Assembly: GCF_000337835.1 (NCBI RefSeq)
Contig: NZ_AOLM01000025.1
Span: 62,001 to 126,000, forward strand
Source of the DNA: Haloferax sulfurifontis ATCC BAA-897
GTDB taxonomy: Archaea; Halobacteriota; Halobacteria; Halobacteriales; Haloferacaceae
DNA: 64,000 nt
Direction of reading: 5' to 3'
Below, piece after piece: positions 44,955 to 53,418 of the stretch. The notes beneath the pieces were generated by a model. The model searched no databases. It worked only from the letters and a program-made list of their open reading frames with translations, and had not been told where the DNA came from. Numbering within the stretch: the stretch's first letter is position 1; every line of letters begins with the position of its first letter. A program made the translations under genes and the position numbers.

Positions 44955-45938
44955 TCAGTCGAGTTGCCGCGCGACGCGCTCTGCGAAGTACGTGATGATG
45001 AGGTCTGCGCCCGCTCGCTTCATCGACAGAAGCGACTCGCGGGCGACCGCGTCGAGGTCCAGCCAGCCCTTCTCGGCGGCGGCGTGGAGCATCGCGTACT
45101 CGCCGGAGACGTTGTAGGCGGCGACCGGGTGGTCGTAGCCCTCGCGGATGGCGCGGACGATATCGAGATACGGCAGGCCCGGCTTGACCATCAGCACGTC
45201 CGCGCCCTGTTCCACGTCGAGTGCGACTTCGCGAAGCGCCTCGCGGGCGTTCGCCGGGTCCATCTGGTAGTGTCGTCGGTCGCCGAACGCCGGCGCGCCG
45301 TCGGCCGCGTCGCGGAAGGGACCGTAGAAGGCGCTCTCGTACTTCGCGGCGTAGGACATGATTGGTATCTCGTCGTGGCCGGCGTCGTCGAGCGCGGCGC
45401 GAATCGCGCCGACCATCCCGTCCATCGAGGCCGAGGGTGCGACCATGTCCGCGCCCGCCTCGGCGTGGGAGACGGCCGTCTCCGCGAGCAGGTCGAGCGT
45501 CGGCCCGTTTTCGACCGTCAGCGTCGGGTCGTCCTCGGCGTGGTCCTCCAGCACGCCGCAGTGGCCGTGGTCGGTGTACTCGCAGAGACACACGTCGGTG
45601 ATGACGTAGGCGTCCGTCTCGGCGGTGATGGCGCGGACGGCCTCCTGTACGACCCCGTTTCGCGCGTACGCGCGAGACCCCTCGGGGTCCTTCGACTCGG
45701 GGATGCCGAAGACGATGACGGCCTCGACGCCGGCCTCGCGCACCTCGGCGACGCGGTCGGCCGCCTCGGCGACGGGCACGCGCTCGTGGCCCGGCATGGA
45801 CTCGATGGGGACGCGCTCGTCGGTCGTCGCGTCGACGAAGACGGGCGCGACGAGGTCGGTCGCGTCGAGCGTCGTCTCCGAGACGAGCGGGCGAATCCCG
45901 TCGGTTCGAAGCCTGCGGGGGCGGTCGGTGAACTCCAT
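44955..45938 (-). CDS. hemB: 5-aminolevulinate dehydratase (porphobilinogen synthase)
   Basis: 327 residues. The zinc-site Cys cluster is DVCLCEYTDHGHCGVL. The Schiff-base lysines are in MSYAAKYESAFYGPFRDAA and VLMVKPGLPYLDI. It condenses two 5-aminolevulinates. It is transcribed alone, 5.3 kb from hemL. Confidence 0.95.
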   Translation of the reverse strand: MEFTDRPRRLRTDGIRPLVSETTLDATDLVAPVFVDATTDERVPIESMPGHERVPVAEAADRVAEVREAGVEAVIVFGIPESKDPEGSRAYARNGVVQEAVRAITAETDAYVITDVCLCEYTDHGHCGVLEDHAEDDPTLTVENGPTLDLLAETAVSHAEAGADMVAPSASMDGMVGAIRAALDDAGHDEIPIMSYAAKYESAFYGPFRDAADGAPAFGDRRHYQMDPANAREALREVALDVEQGADVLMVKPGLPYLDIVRAIREGYDHPVAAYNVSGEYAMLHAAAEKGWLDLDAVARESLLSMKRAGADLIITYFAERVARQLD

Positions 45939-46041
45939 ACGCGGGGTTCGGTCGGCGGCGGCAAAATGCCGTCGCTCCCGTCGGTTCGCGCCGCGTTATC
46001 CAAACCATAATGAACACGATGCCGCTCGAAACACACAGGAC

Positions 46042-46554
46042 ATGAGTGCCTTCACCGCCCAACTCCCCCACTTCCTCCGGGACCTCCTCGCGTCGGACCT
46101 CGCCCTCGTCGCCCTCTTTTTCGTGTTCGTACTGGAGGGCGCGATGCTCCTCTACGTCGCGCCGAGCGAACTCCTCGTACCCGGGGCGCTGGCGCTGGTC
46201 GGCGACCGACTGTTGCTCCCGATTCTCGGCGTCGCCGTGCTCGGCGCGACCGTCGGTCAGGTCGGGCTGTTCCTCGTCGCCAAGCGGGGCGGCCGCGAGT
46301 ACCTCCTGTCGCGGTCGTGGTTCCGCGTGAGCGAAGACTCACTCGACCGGTTCGACGGCTGGTTCGACCGCTGGGGACCCGTCGTCGTTCCGCTGAGCAA
46401 CGCGATGCTGTTCACGCGCGGGATGCTCACCGTGCCGGCCGGGCTGTCCGGGATGTCGGCGAAGCGGTTCCTCGCGCTCTCGGCGCTCGGGACCGTCGCG
46501 TTCGAGAGCGCGCTCGCGGCGCTGTACGTGTTCGGTGGTCAGGTACTCGCGTGA
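46042..46554 (+). CDS. DedA-family membrane protein
   Basis: 170 residues, SNARE-associated/DedA fold. FVLEGAMLLYVAPSELLVPG at the N terminus matches the family Glu and Pro motif (E-x-x-x-x-x-P-x-P-x-E). VVPLSNAMLFTRGMLTVPAGLSGM has the second conserved Arg-x-x-x-x-x-P-A-G motif. Probably a lipid scramblase or transporter. ATG 46042. Confidence 0.85.
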   Translation: MSAFTAQLPHFLRDLLASDLALVALFFVFVLEGAMLLYVAPSELLVPGALALVGDRLLLPILGVAVLGATVGQVGLFLVAKRGGREYLLSRSWFRVSEDSLDRFDGWFDRWGPVVVPLSNAMLFTRGMLTVPAGLSGMSAKRFLALSALGTVAFESALAALYVFGGQVLA

Positions 46555-46634
46555 GCGGACGCGGGGCCGCGCGAGGCGACCCGGCGCGGCGACGGTAGGC
46601 AGGCGCTAGTGGAGGGACTGCCGTGGAGCGGCCG

Positions 46635-46799
46635 TCACTTTGTTCGGTTAATATCGAGTTTTTCCTTCAGGGCGGCGAGTTCCTCGGATTCGGCGAGTTC
46701 CTCGACCCGCTTGCGGAAGTGTCGCTCGCAGAGGCCGACCTTAATGTGGTCTTTCTCGGCGGCGTATGCGGCCTCACGGTCGCAGTAGTGACACTGCAT
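46635..46799 (-). CDS. Small zinc protein (DUF6757 type)
   Basis: 54 residues from ATG 46799: MQCHYCDREAAYAAEKD and on, with C3, C6, C24 and H27 forming a zinc site, then an acidic/basic helix of about 25 residues. I recognise it as a haloarchaeal family (DUF6757, number from memory); function unknown. It lies tail to tail with the DedA gene. Confidence 0.75.
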   Translation of the reverse strand: MQCHYCDREAAYAAEKDHIKVGLCERHFRKRVEELAESEELAALKEKLDINRTK

Positions 46800-46874
46800 A
46801 CCGCCCCTTCAGTTCCGATAGGATTTAACTCTACGCCCCACGGCACGTTCCGAGTTATTCACGGACTAACACGG

Positions 46875-47669
46875 TTAGAGACCGTCTACCGCCGCGGCGA
46901 ACCGGGCGAAGTCGGTCTCCGGCGGCCCGGCGCGACCGAGCGTCTCGTCGTGGGCGTCGCTCCCGCCCGTGGCGAGCAGGCCGTAGCGCTCGATGGCCTC
47001 CTCGACGAGGTCGCAGTCGACGTCGAACCCGTAGGGGTAGTAGCGCTCGACGGCGTCGAGGTCGGCACAGAGTTCGAGCGCGCCGGCGGGGTCGCGGTAG
47101 CGAAACGGGTGTGCGAGGCCGACCACGTCGCAGGCGTCTCGGAGGGCCGAAACGCCGTCGTCGAACGTCGGGAGTTCGCGCGCGACGTAGCAGGGGCCGT
47201 CCGCGCCGATGAGTTCGTCGAACGCGCCCTGGTAGTCGTACGGAGCCTCGCTGGCGTCGACGGCGCGGGCGACGTGGGGTCGGCCGACCCCGTCGTGGAT
47301 GTCGATGTCGAGGTCGACCCCGGTTTCCGCTTCGACCGCCGCGACGATTTCGCGCGCCCGCTCGACGCGGTTGCGCTGGAGTCGTTCGACCACCTCGACG
47401 AGGGCGGGTCGCTCCCTGAGGCCGTAGCCGAGGAGGTCGACCCGGCGGTCGCCGGCGTCGACGCGCAGTTCGATGCCGCGGACGACTGTCACGCCGTCGC
47501 GTTCGACCACCGGCGCGTCGAGGTCCGGGTGATAGCGGTCGTGGTCCGTCACGGCCACCACGTCCACCCCGCCCGCGCGGGCCGCGTCGGGGAGCGCGTC
47601 GATGGTGAGCCGGCCGTCCGAGGCGGTCGTGTGGAGATGGAGGTCCGCGACCGGCGGGCTGTCGTCCAT
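46875..47669 (-). CDS. PHP-domain metal-dependent phosphoesterase
   Basis: 264 residues. PHP motifs: ADLHLHTTASDG (HxH), VAVTDHDRYHPDLD, RGIELRVD (Glu), VVGLAHPFRYRD (His) and LLATGGSDAHDE. This is the YciV/TrpH group that cleaves nucleotide 2-5 or 3',5'-phosphates. ATG 47669; the frame is open 26 codons further up. Confidence 0.87.
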   Translation of the reverse strand: MDDSPPVADLHLHTTASDGRLTIDALPDAARAGGVDVVAVTDHDRYHPDLDAPVVERDGVTVVRGIELRVDAGDRRVDLLGYGLRERPALVEVVERLQRNRVERAREIVAAVEAETGVDLDIDIHDGVGRPHVARAVDASEAPYDYQGAFDELIGADGPCYVARELPTFDDGVSALRDACDVVGLAHPFRYRDPAGALELCADLDAVERYYPYGFDVDCDLVEEAIERYGLLATGGSDAHDETLGRAGPPETDFARFAAAVDGL

Positions 47670-47717
47670 GCATCGTGGTCGGAGCGAGGGGGAGACAAAC
47701 GTTGCGCCCCGAACGTC

Positions 47718-47777
47718 ATTAAGGACAATTAAGGACTCCAATGCCACTAATCAAATACATGGAAAATCATTAAGGAT
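47718..47777. repeat. Three ATTAAGGA copies between divergent genes
   Basis: ATTAAGGAC at 47718-47726 and 47728-47736 (10-bp period), and ATTAAGGAT at 47769-47777. The spacing of one helical turn for the first two suggests a binding site. Confidence 0.4.
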
Positions 47778-47801
47778 GGTGAGAGTTCATGTGTGGGTGT
47801 A

Positions 47802-48086
47802 ATGCGCCTGAACGGACTCGGCGACGCCATCGATCGCCACGAATACCCGATTAGCTCGACCGACTTCGCCCAGCGGTACGGCGACAAAGTAATCGAGCTA
47901 CAGAACGGCCAGGAGACCGTCGCACAGATTCTGGCCCGTCTCGGCGACGAGACGTACACGTGCCCGCAGGACGTGCGGGACGCCCTCTTCACCGGCGTCG
48001 GCCACGAGGCAATCGGTCGTCGGTACTACAGCGACCGCGACCCCTCCCCGCTCGGTGAGAACGGACCAGAGATGGTCTCGTTCTGA
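47802..48086 (+). CDS. Conserved haloarchaeal protein (DUF5789 type)
   Basis: 94 residues from ATG 47802 (MRLNGLGDAIDRHEYPIS). Short and soluble, with helical blocks such as GQETVAQILARLGDETY. I recognise a haloarchaeal family of unknown function. The start follows the three ATTAAGGA copies by 24 bp. Confidence 0.7.
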   Translation: MRLNGLGDAIDRHEYPISSTDFAQRYGDKVIELQNGQETVAQILARLGDETYTCPQDVRDALFTGVGHEAIGRRYYSDRDPSPLGENGPEMVSF

Positions 48087-48231
48087 GGTCGGCCCCGTCT
48101 CACTCCGATTTTTCTTTCTGACCGTGACTCCCGAGCCGTCGGCTCGCCGTTTCGCTCGTTAGTTCGTTGATTCGACCGCACTCCCGTCGCTCGTTGGCGG
48201 AGGCGGACGACAGCCGAATAGAGCGACCCCG

Positions 48232-49239
48232 TCAGTCAGAGAGCCACGGCAGGTCCACCGGAACGGACCCCTTCGAGTAGCCTTCGACCTCGCCCGACGG
48301 CCGGAGGCGGAAGACGACGGCCGGTCGGTGCCGAACGTCGGGCCGTTCGCCCATGATGGCGGCCCAGTCGTCGTCGGGGAACGACGAGCAGTCGACGAAC
48401 AGCGTCACGCCGCCGCCGTGTTCGGCGAGTTGGCCCTCGCCGTTGGTCTTGGTCTGCGCCGTGTCGCGGATGGCGGCGATGGGGTTGCTCACGGAGCGTC
48501 GGTTCGGCGGGAGCGGGCGCGTCACCTCGATGAGCGCGCCGCCCGCGGGGGTGTTCTCCGCGCGGAAGTCGATGGAGTGGCCGGTCGTCACGGCGATTTC
48601 GGGCGTGATGTCGTACCCCGCCTCGTCGAGGAGGTACGCCACGTCGAACTCGCCCATCGCCGCGGCCATCCGTATCGGGTCGAAGTACTCCGAGGTGCCG
48701 AGCTTTCCGGCCATGACCTCGCGGTACTCGTCGAGGACGCCCGTGGCGAAGAACGACTCGTAGAACGCAAGCGCCTCCTCGCGGGTCGCGTCGGGGAAGC
48801 CCGCGGCGTGGTCGCGGAAGAACTCGCGGGTCGTCTCGCGGCCGTCCTTCGAGAGGAACACGGGGAGGAAGAACCACGAGAGATGCGGATAGGGCTTCAG
48901 CCACGGCGACTGGTCGAACAGCTCGGCGATGAGTTCGCGCTGGGCCCACCGGGAGACCTCGAAGGGAGCCTCGGCGAAGCCCTCCTTGTCGGTCCGCCAC
49001 AGCGAACTCGGCGTCTCCGTGTTGCCTATCCAGTAGGCGTGGTCGTCGGACCACGCGAACAGCGCGGTGTCGCCGTTGTCCATGTCGAACCGTCGGGCCT
49101 CGTAGCCGTCGGGCGGTGCGTACCACGGCGCACCCATCTCGGCACCGAGGTTGGCGTCGAGCGGCTGGAAGACGTCGCGGGTGATGCGCGACTCGTCCCA
49201 ACGTCCGGGGGCGTAACGAAAGCGAAGCGGGCGTGCCAC
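48232..49239 (-). CDS. Conserved haloarchaeal protein (DUF5784 type)
   Basis: 335 residues from GTG 49239 (MARPLRFRYAPGRWDE). Soluble, no signal peptide. It contains FDMDNGDTALFAWSDD and LFVDCSSFPDDDWAAIMG. Uncharacterised and conserved in haloarchaea (family number from memory). The longer open frame upstream has no conserved features. Confidence 0.72.
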   Translation of the reverse strand: MARPLRFRYAPGRWDESRITRDVFQPLDANLGAEMGAPWYAPPDGYEARRFDMDNGDTALFAWSDDHAYWIGNTETPSSLWRTDKEGFAEAPFEVSRWAQRELIAELFDQSPWLKPYPHLSWFFLPVFLSKDGRETTREFFRDHAAGFPDATREEALAFYESFFATGVLDEYREVMAGKLGTSEYFDPIRMAAAMGEFDVAYLLDEAGYDITPEIAVTTGHSIDFRAENTPAGGALIEVTRPLPPNRRSVSNPIAAIRDTAQTKTNGEGQLAEHGGGVTLFVDCSSFPDDDWAAIMGERPDVRHRPAVVFRLRPSGEVEGYSKGSVPVDLPWLSD

Positions 49240-49412
49240 ACACGGTGTAGTTCGGCGATTGCTTTTACCCTTTCCCGCCGCGGCTCCAGATTTCGGTCCC
49301 ATCCCCCCCGTCTCCGGGTTCGGGTCGCCCGGACCGCCACGAACATCACGGTTGTGAATGTCTCCGATAGCTATATGTGCTACAGCCACACATGGTAAGT
49401 CGAACCATGTCA

Positions 49413-49583
49413 ATGGGGGCATACGACGAAGCCGAACACGAACGCCGCGAGCGGATGACGAGTCAGGTCGAACCCGGGACCGACGACGACCGGAAGACCT
49501 ACCGCGGCAGTGTCGAGTACGACTCCGGCGACTCGACCGACGCGCTACTCGAACAGTTCAAGCGGATGAAGTCCCACGACTGA
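49413..49583 (+). CDS. Small acidic protein (DUF5786 type)
   Basis: 56 residues from ATG 49413 (MGAYDEAEHERRERMTS), or 58 from ATG 49407. It ends with SVEYDSGDSTDALLEQFKR, a conserved haloarchaeal pattern. No structural motif. Divergent from the previous gene. Confidence 0.7.
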   Translation: MGAYDEAEHERRERMTSQVEPGTDDDRKTYRGSVEYDSGDSTDALLEQFKRMKSHD

Positions 49584-49613
49584 CCCGTTCCTCACGTCCT
49601 GTTCCTGCGTCCC

Positions 49614-50309
49614 TCACGTCCTCGTCAGCGCCGCCGCCGTCACCGAGACGACGGTCACGGCGACGACGTGTCCGCCGACCGCGAGCAACAGCACCGGCTG
49701 GTCCGCGACGAACGGGAGCAACAGCACCTGCGCGACCGCGAACCCGACGTTTAGCAGGTTCACTCGCCTGACCGTCTTCGCGGTCGGACCGTCGAACCGA
49801 TAGCGGACGGCTCCCCAGAGGCCGACGACCGCCGCCCACCACGACGTGCCGATTCGGTAACAGAGGTCCCAGAGGACGAGCAGTGTCAGGTAGACCACCA
49901 CGACCGGCGGCTCGGGGCCGAACAGCGTCGTCATGAGCGGCGTTCCCGGTTGCCGGGGGTCGAAGACGAACAGGTGCGTCACGAGCGCGACGAACGCGAG
50001 CACGCCGAGCACGACTTCGATGCTCGACCCGAAAAGCAGGCGTCGATAGGGCGCGGGCACTCTCGCGGCGCGGGTCCACTCGCCCATGCGGAGCATCACG
50101 ACGCTCCCCGCGGCCGCGACGACGATGGCCGCGGTGCCCGCGACCGCCGCGGCCCACAGGTCGTACACCCACGCGAACACGAGCACCGCGACCTCGAAGA
50201 CGGCGATTTGGAGGGCGATAGCGCCCGCCTCGCCGATGTTCACGCCCGGGAGCGCGCCGACGATGCTCTCGTACACCCACGTCTCGCCGTACTCCGGGGC
50301 GTCGTTCAT
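49614..50309 (-). CDS. Polytopic membrane protein
   Basis: 231 residues, about seven helices, no recognised transport motif. VVVVYLTLLVLWDLCYRIGTS and WDLCYRIGTSWWAAVVGLW are typical of an uncharacterised haloarchaeal family (possibly DUF7530, from memory). Confidence 0.65.
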   Translation of the reverse strand: MNDAPEYGETWVYESIVGALPGVNIGEAGAIALQIAVFEVAVLVFAWVYDLWAAAVAGTAAIVVAAAGSVVMLRMGEWTRAARVPAPYRRLLFGSSIEVVLGVLAFVALVTHLFVFDPRQPGTPLMTTLFGPEPPVVVVYLTLLVLWDLCYRIGTSWWAAVVGLWGAVRYRFDGPTAKTVRRVNLLNVGFAVAQVLLLPFVADQPVLLLAVGGHVVAVTVVSVTAAALTRT

Positions 50310-50394
50310 ATCCCGCTCCTACGGCCCCGCGGTATATCAATCGCCGCCGCGCTGGAGGCGTTCGGGACGCGCGGGCGGGCGGTTCGCGTCCCGC

Positions 50395-51333
50395 TCACGT
50401 CGGGGTCGTCGGTTCCGGCTCCGGTTCCGCGGCGTTCTCTCGGGTTCCGCGCTCCTCGCGGAGCGCCCGCTCGACGGCGGCGTCGAACGGCGTCTCCTCT
50501 ACCTCGACGATGTCGCGGATGCGGTCGTCGCCGACGACGACGGGGTTTTTCAGCCCCTCGATGAGCGGCCGGGCCACGCCCGTGTCCACGTCGGTCACGA
50601 GCCCAATCCAGTACGACGAGAGCCGCGGCGTCAACACGGGCACGGGGACGATTCGGGGCGCGTGACCCAACTGCGCGCCGACGCGCTGGAGCATCTCCCG
50701 GTAGGTGAACACGTCCGGGCCGCCGATTTCGTAGGTCTCGCCCGCCGTCTCGGGGTGGTCGAGGACGCCCGCGAGGTAGGCGACCACGTCCGCGATGGCG
50801 ATGGGCTGACACCGCGTCTCGACCCACTGCGGCGTCACCATGACCGGGAGGCGCGTGGCGAGCTGGCGGACCATCTCGAAGCTCGCGCTCCCCGCGCCGA
50901 CGATGATGGCCGCCCGGAGCGTCGTGAGCGCGGGCGCGCCCGACGCGAGGATGTGTTCGACCTCGCGGCGCGACCGCAGGTGCGCCGAGAGCCGATCGCG
51001 GTCCTCGCCGAGGCCGCCGAGGTAGACGATTCGCCCGACGCCGGCGGACTCGGCCGCGTCGACGAAGTTGCGGGCGGCGAGTCGGTCGCGCGCCTCGAAG
51101 TCGCCGCCGGCGTGCATCGAGTGGATGAGGTAGTACGCCGCGTCGACGCCCGCCATCGCGGGGTCGAGCGTCGCCGGCTCGAAGATGTCGCCTTCGACCA
51201 CGTCCGCGCCGGGCGGACCGTCGTAGCGCGCCGCGTCGCGGACGAAGACGACCACGTCGTGGCCGGCGTCGAGGAGGAGGGGAACGAGGTGCCGGCCGAC
51301 GAACCCGGTCGCCCCGGTCACGAGAACTCTCAT
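50395..51333 (-). CDS. NAD(P)-binding atypical extended SDR/epimerase-like protein
   Basis: 312 residues. The N-terminal Rossmann motif is VTGATGFVGRHLVPLLL. YLIHSMHAGGDFE replaces the Y-x-x-x-K catalytic pair with YYLIHS, as in the NDUFA9/YwnB-like atypical group. Probably binds NAD(P)H without dehydrogenase activity, or acts on quinone or lipid. Single gene. Confidence 0.8.
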   Translation of the reverse strand: MRVLVTGATGFVGRHLVPLLLDAGHDVVVFVRDAARYDGPPGADVVEGDIFEPATLDPAMAGVDAAYYLIHSMHAGGDFEARDRLAARNFVDAAESAGVGRIVYLGGLGEDRDRLSAHLRSRREVEHILASGAPALTTLRAAIIVGAGSASFEMVRQLATRLPVMVTPQWVETRCQPIAIADVVAYLAGVLDHPETAGETYEIGGPDVFTYREMLQRVGAQLGHAPRIVPVPVLTPRLSSYWIGLVTDVDTGVARPLIEGLKNPVVVGDDRIRDIVEVEETPFDAAVERALREERGTRENAAEPEPEPTTPT

Positions 51334-51444
51334 GATACACGGTAGCGTCGCTCACGATGTTAACGTATCGCCCGTCAGACCCGCCGGCAACTGCCCGGTC
51401 CCTGCCGGTCACCCGCCGCCTCCTCTCCCCCCGTCACCCGCGGC

Positions 51445-52329
51445 TTAGTCGCCGCCGCGAACCGCGTCCCACCCGGGCGTCTCCGGCGCGCCGCGAGCGA
51501 CTTCGACCTCGTCGGGGTCGGGCGCGTCGGCGGCCGCGCTCCCGAGGCGACCGGCGACCGCGTTCCACGCGGCGACGGTCTCGCCCGCCCACGACTCGCT
51601 TTCGAGCGTCTTCGCACGCGCCCGCGAGGCGCGTTCCTCGTCCACCTCGGTCGAACCGGGGTGCGACCCGACCGCGACGCCGACGAACTCCGCGCGGTCC
51701 TCCGGAGTCAGGTCGCGGGTTTCGAGGTGTTCGATAGTTCCCGCCAACCGCTCGGGCTCGGGGTGGACGAACAGTTTCGCGCCGAGGGCGTGGGGACCGA
51801 GGAGCAGGCCGTGGAGGTCGTCCGGGGCCGCGTCGTCCAGCAGGCGCTCGCCGCCGTGGTGTCGCTCGACGCGCTCGCACTCGGTCTCCTGTTCGAGGAC
51901 GAGGTTGTGACCGGGGTACTCGGCGCACTCGTCGGGGTAGAACTCGGTGTCGTGGATGCGGCACTGGAGGGTCTCGGGGTCGAGAAACGCGCAGGCGCGG
52001 AGCCACGTCCGCTCCAGTCCGAACGGCGCGACGGGTTTCGGCGGCTTCCGCATCCCGACGAAGAACGCGGGATTTCCGTCGATGGCCGCGAGTTCGACGC
52101 CGTCGATTTCGACGCCCTCGCCCGGTGGGGCTTCCCACAGCCGCGGGGTGAGGGAGTCGCCGAGTCCCGCCGCCACGAAGTCACGAATCTCGTCGCGGGT
52201 CAGCGGGACGAGGTTGTACGTGTCGTCGAGCGGCGCGCGCGGCCCGCGGCGCTCGTGGTCGAGCGCGACCGGCGCGACCGGCCGCCAGTCGATACAACAC
52301 CCCGCACAGCCTTCGCAGTCGACGCGCAT
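51445..52329 (-). CDS. YkgJ-type cysteine-cluster protein
   Basis: 294 residues from ATG 52329. The cluster MRVDCEGCAGCCIDWRP, with later C(AFLDPETLQ)C and the CAEYPG block, forms the CxxCxxCC...C signature of a family that likely binds zinc or an Fe-S cluster. Function unknown. The 145 codons before this ATG in frame overlap the opposite gene and are not used. Confidence 0.8.
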   Translation of the reverse strand: MRVDCEGCAGCCIDWRPVAPVALDHERRGPRAPLDDTYNLVPLTRDEIRDFVAAGLGDSLTPRLWEAPPGEGVEIDGVELAAIDGNPAFFVGMRKPPKPVAPFGLERTWLRACAFLDPETLQCRIHDTEFYPDECAEYPGHNLVLEQETECERVERHHGGERLLDDAAPDDLHGLLLGPHALGAKLFVHPEPERLAGTIEHLETRDLTPEDRAEFVGVAVGSHPGSTEVDEERASRARAKTLESESWAGETVAAWNAVAGRLGSAAADAPDPDEVEVARGAPETPGWDAVRGGD

Positions 52330-52446
52330 GCCGCGAAAGTTATACGCCAGCCGACAAGAAGCTCCCGGCGGCACGGCGACGCCGGTCGATTCCGGCCCCG
52401 ACGACGCGGCGGGGCGCTTTTGCCGCCTCGGGCCTTCGGTTCTCTC

Positions 52447-52650
52447 ATGACCTCCGAACCGTGCGACGCCTGCGGGAAGGGCGTCCGCATCGCCGGCGGC
52501 ATCGGCGACCTCTGGAACTTCCCCACGTCCTCGTCCGGCGGGATGACGCTGGAACTCGTCGACGGCTCCGAGCACTTCCTCTGTTTCGACTGCATGGAGC
52601 GACTGCCGGGCGACCGCGAACCGACGGCCGAAGACGTGGCGGCGCTCTAA
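52447..52650 (+). CDS. Small zinc-finger protein (DUF7561 type)
   Basis: 67 residues: MTSEPCDACGKGVRIAGGIG at the N terminus and FLCFDCMERLPGD later. Two CxxC pairs make one zinc ribbon. Conserved in haloarchaea; function unknown. Divergent from the Cys-cluster gene, 117 bp apart. Confidence 0.72.
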   Translation: MTSEPCDACGKGVRIAGGIGDLWNFPTSSSGGMTLELVDGSEHFLCFDCMERLPGDREPTAEDVAAL

Positions 52651-52830
52651 CGCTCGCTTCCGTCGCCCGCTTCGACTGCGACACGAGACAGAGGCGTCCG
52701 AACCGAAAGCGGTCGTCGAGTTTCGTCTACCACGATGTGATAAAGTATAACCCACAATCACGATTACTACCGTTTAAGCCGTAACCGAGAGGTTGCGGCG
52801 TCAAGACCCACCGCCGGACGAAGTTGGACG
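52651..52830. other. Spacer before the MITE-like element
   Basis: 180 bp, no gene. It becomes AT-rich toward the element; TATA-like AAAGTATAA at about 52743. Confidence 0.4.
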
Positions 52831-52855
52831 GACTCTCCCGTTAATCCTTAATCCA
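52831..52855 (+). repeat. Inverted end, left (MITE-like)
   Basis: GACTCTCCCGTTAATCC followed by TTAATCCA; complement of 53199-53223. Confidence 0.85.
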
Positions 52856-52878
52856 GTTAACGTTGGGAGCCCGCTCTG

Positions 52879-53085
52879 GTGGACTCTGAGCCGTGGGCAG
52901 ACTACGCGAAAATGTCCACAGAAAGTGGAGGAGGTATCCTCCGTCGGCGGTGGGCTACGCTGAGCAAGAAGTTCAGTTCCCTTTCAACGTGGGAGAAACT
53001 GAGCAGGGCACGCGAGGTCCTGAAGACGGCCTACTGGCTGTTGAAAGTCCTCATCGCCCTCAGTACCCTCGTGGTACTCCTGTAG
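52879..53085 (+). CDS. Small membrane protein inside the MITE-like element
   Basis: 68 residues from GTG 52879, or 57 from ATG 52912. A basic middle (ILRRRWATLSKKFSS) and a C-terminal membrane helix (AYWLLKVLIALSTLVVLL). The frame is the only long one in the element and lies wholly between its ends. It is not similar to a family I know. Confidence 0.4.
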   Translation: MDSEPWADYAKMSTESGGGILRRRWATLSKKFSSLSTWEKLSRAREVLKTAYWLLKVLIALSTLVVLL

Positions 53086-53198
53086 AGGCGTAGTCCACTA
53101 CGAAGAATCGGCTCCAGAATATAAGGGGAACATTCCCTTTCGTCCCGATACCTCTCTGGAACCGTTACAATTATATTCGAAACTGGCGTAGCTGTACT

Positions 53199-53223
53199 TG
53201 GATTAAGGATTAACGGGAGAGTC
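53199..53223 (-). repeat. Inverted end, right (MITE-like)
   Basis: Exact complement of 52831-52855. Confidence 0.85.
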
Positions 53224-53418
53224 TGAGTAGCCGTTTATTGGACTCTTCCACCTCAACGCTTCTGAGCCGCGGCTTCACTCGCCAACGCGTACCTGTGGTC
53301 AATCCTCGGAGGCCTTCGTCCGCTCGAACAGCTTGGGCTGTACCGTTCTTCCAGCACCCGTCATACCGCTTCTGGAGGGGAGCGGTGGATTTAGGCCCGT
53401 CCGAGGACTCCATCGACC

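Larger units (their letters stand above)
52831..53223. mobile_element. 393-bp MITE-like element with 25-bp inverted ends
   Basis: Bases 52831-52855 and 53199-53223 are exact complements over 25 positions. Each end carries a tandem heptamer TTAATCC. The bases outside do not pair and show no target duplication. The interior holds one small membrane-protein frame and a short hairpin (AAGGG, seven bases, CCCTT) at about 53121. No transposase, so it would depend on one elsewhere. It may instead be a relic of a larger element. Confidence 0.65.

Noticed and set aside
52815-53240. Target duplication around the 393-bp element
   Set aside because: The bases outside the inverted ends (TTGGACG left, TGAGTAG right) do not match. 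No duplication is claimed.
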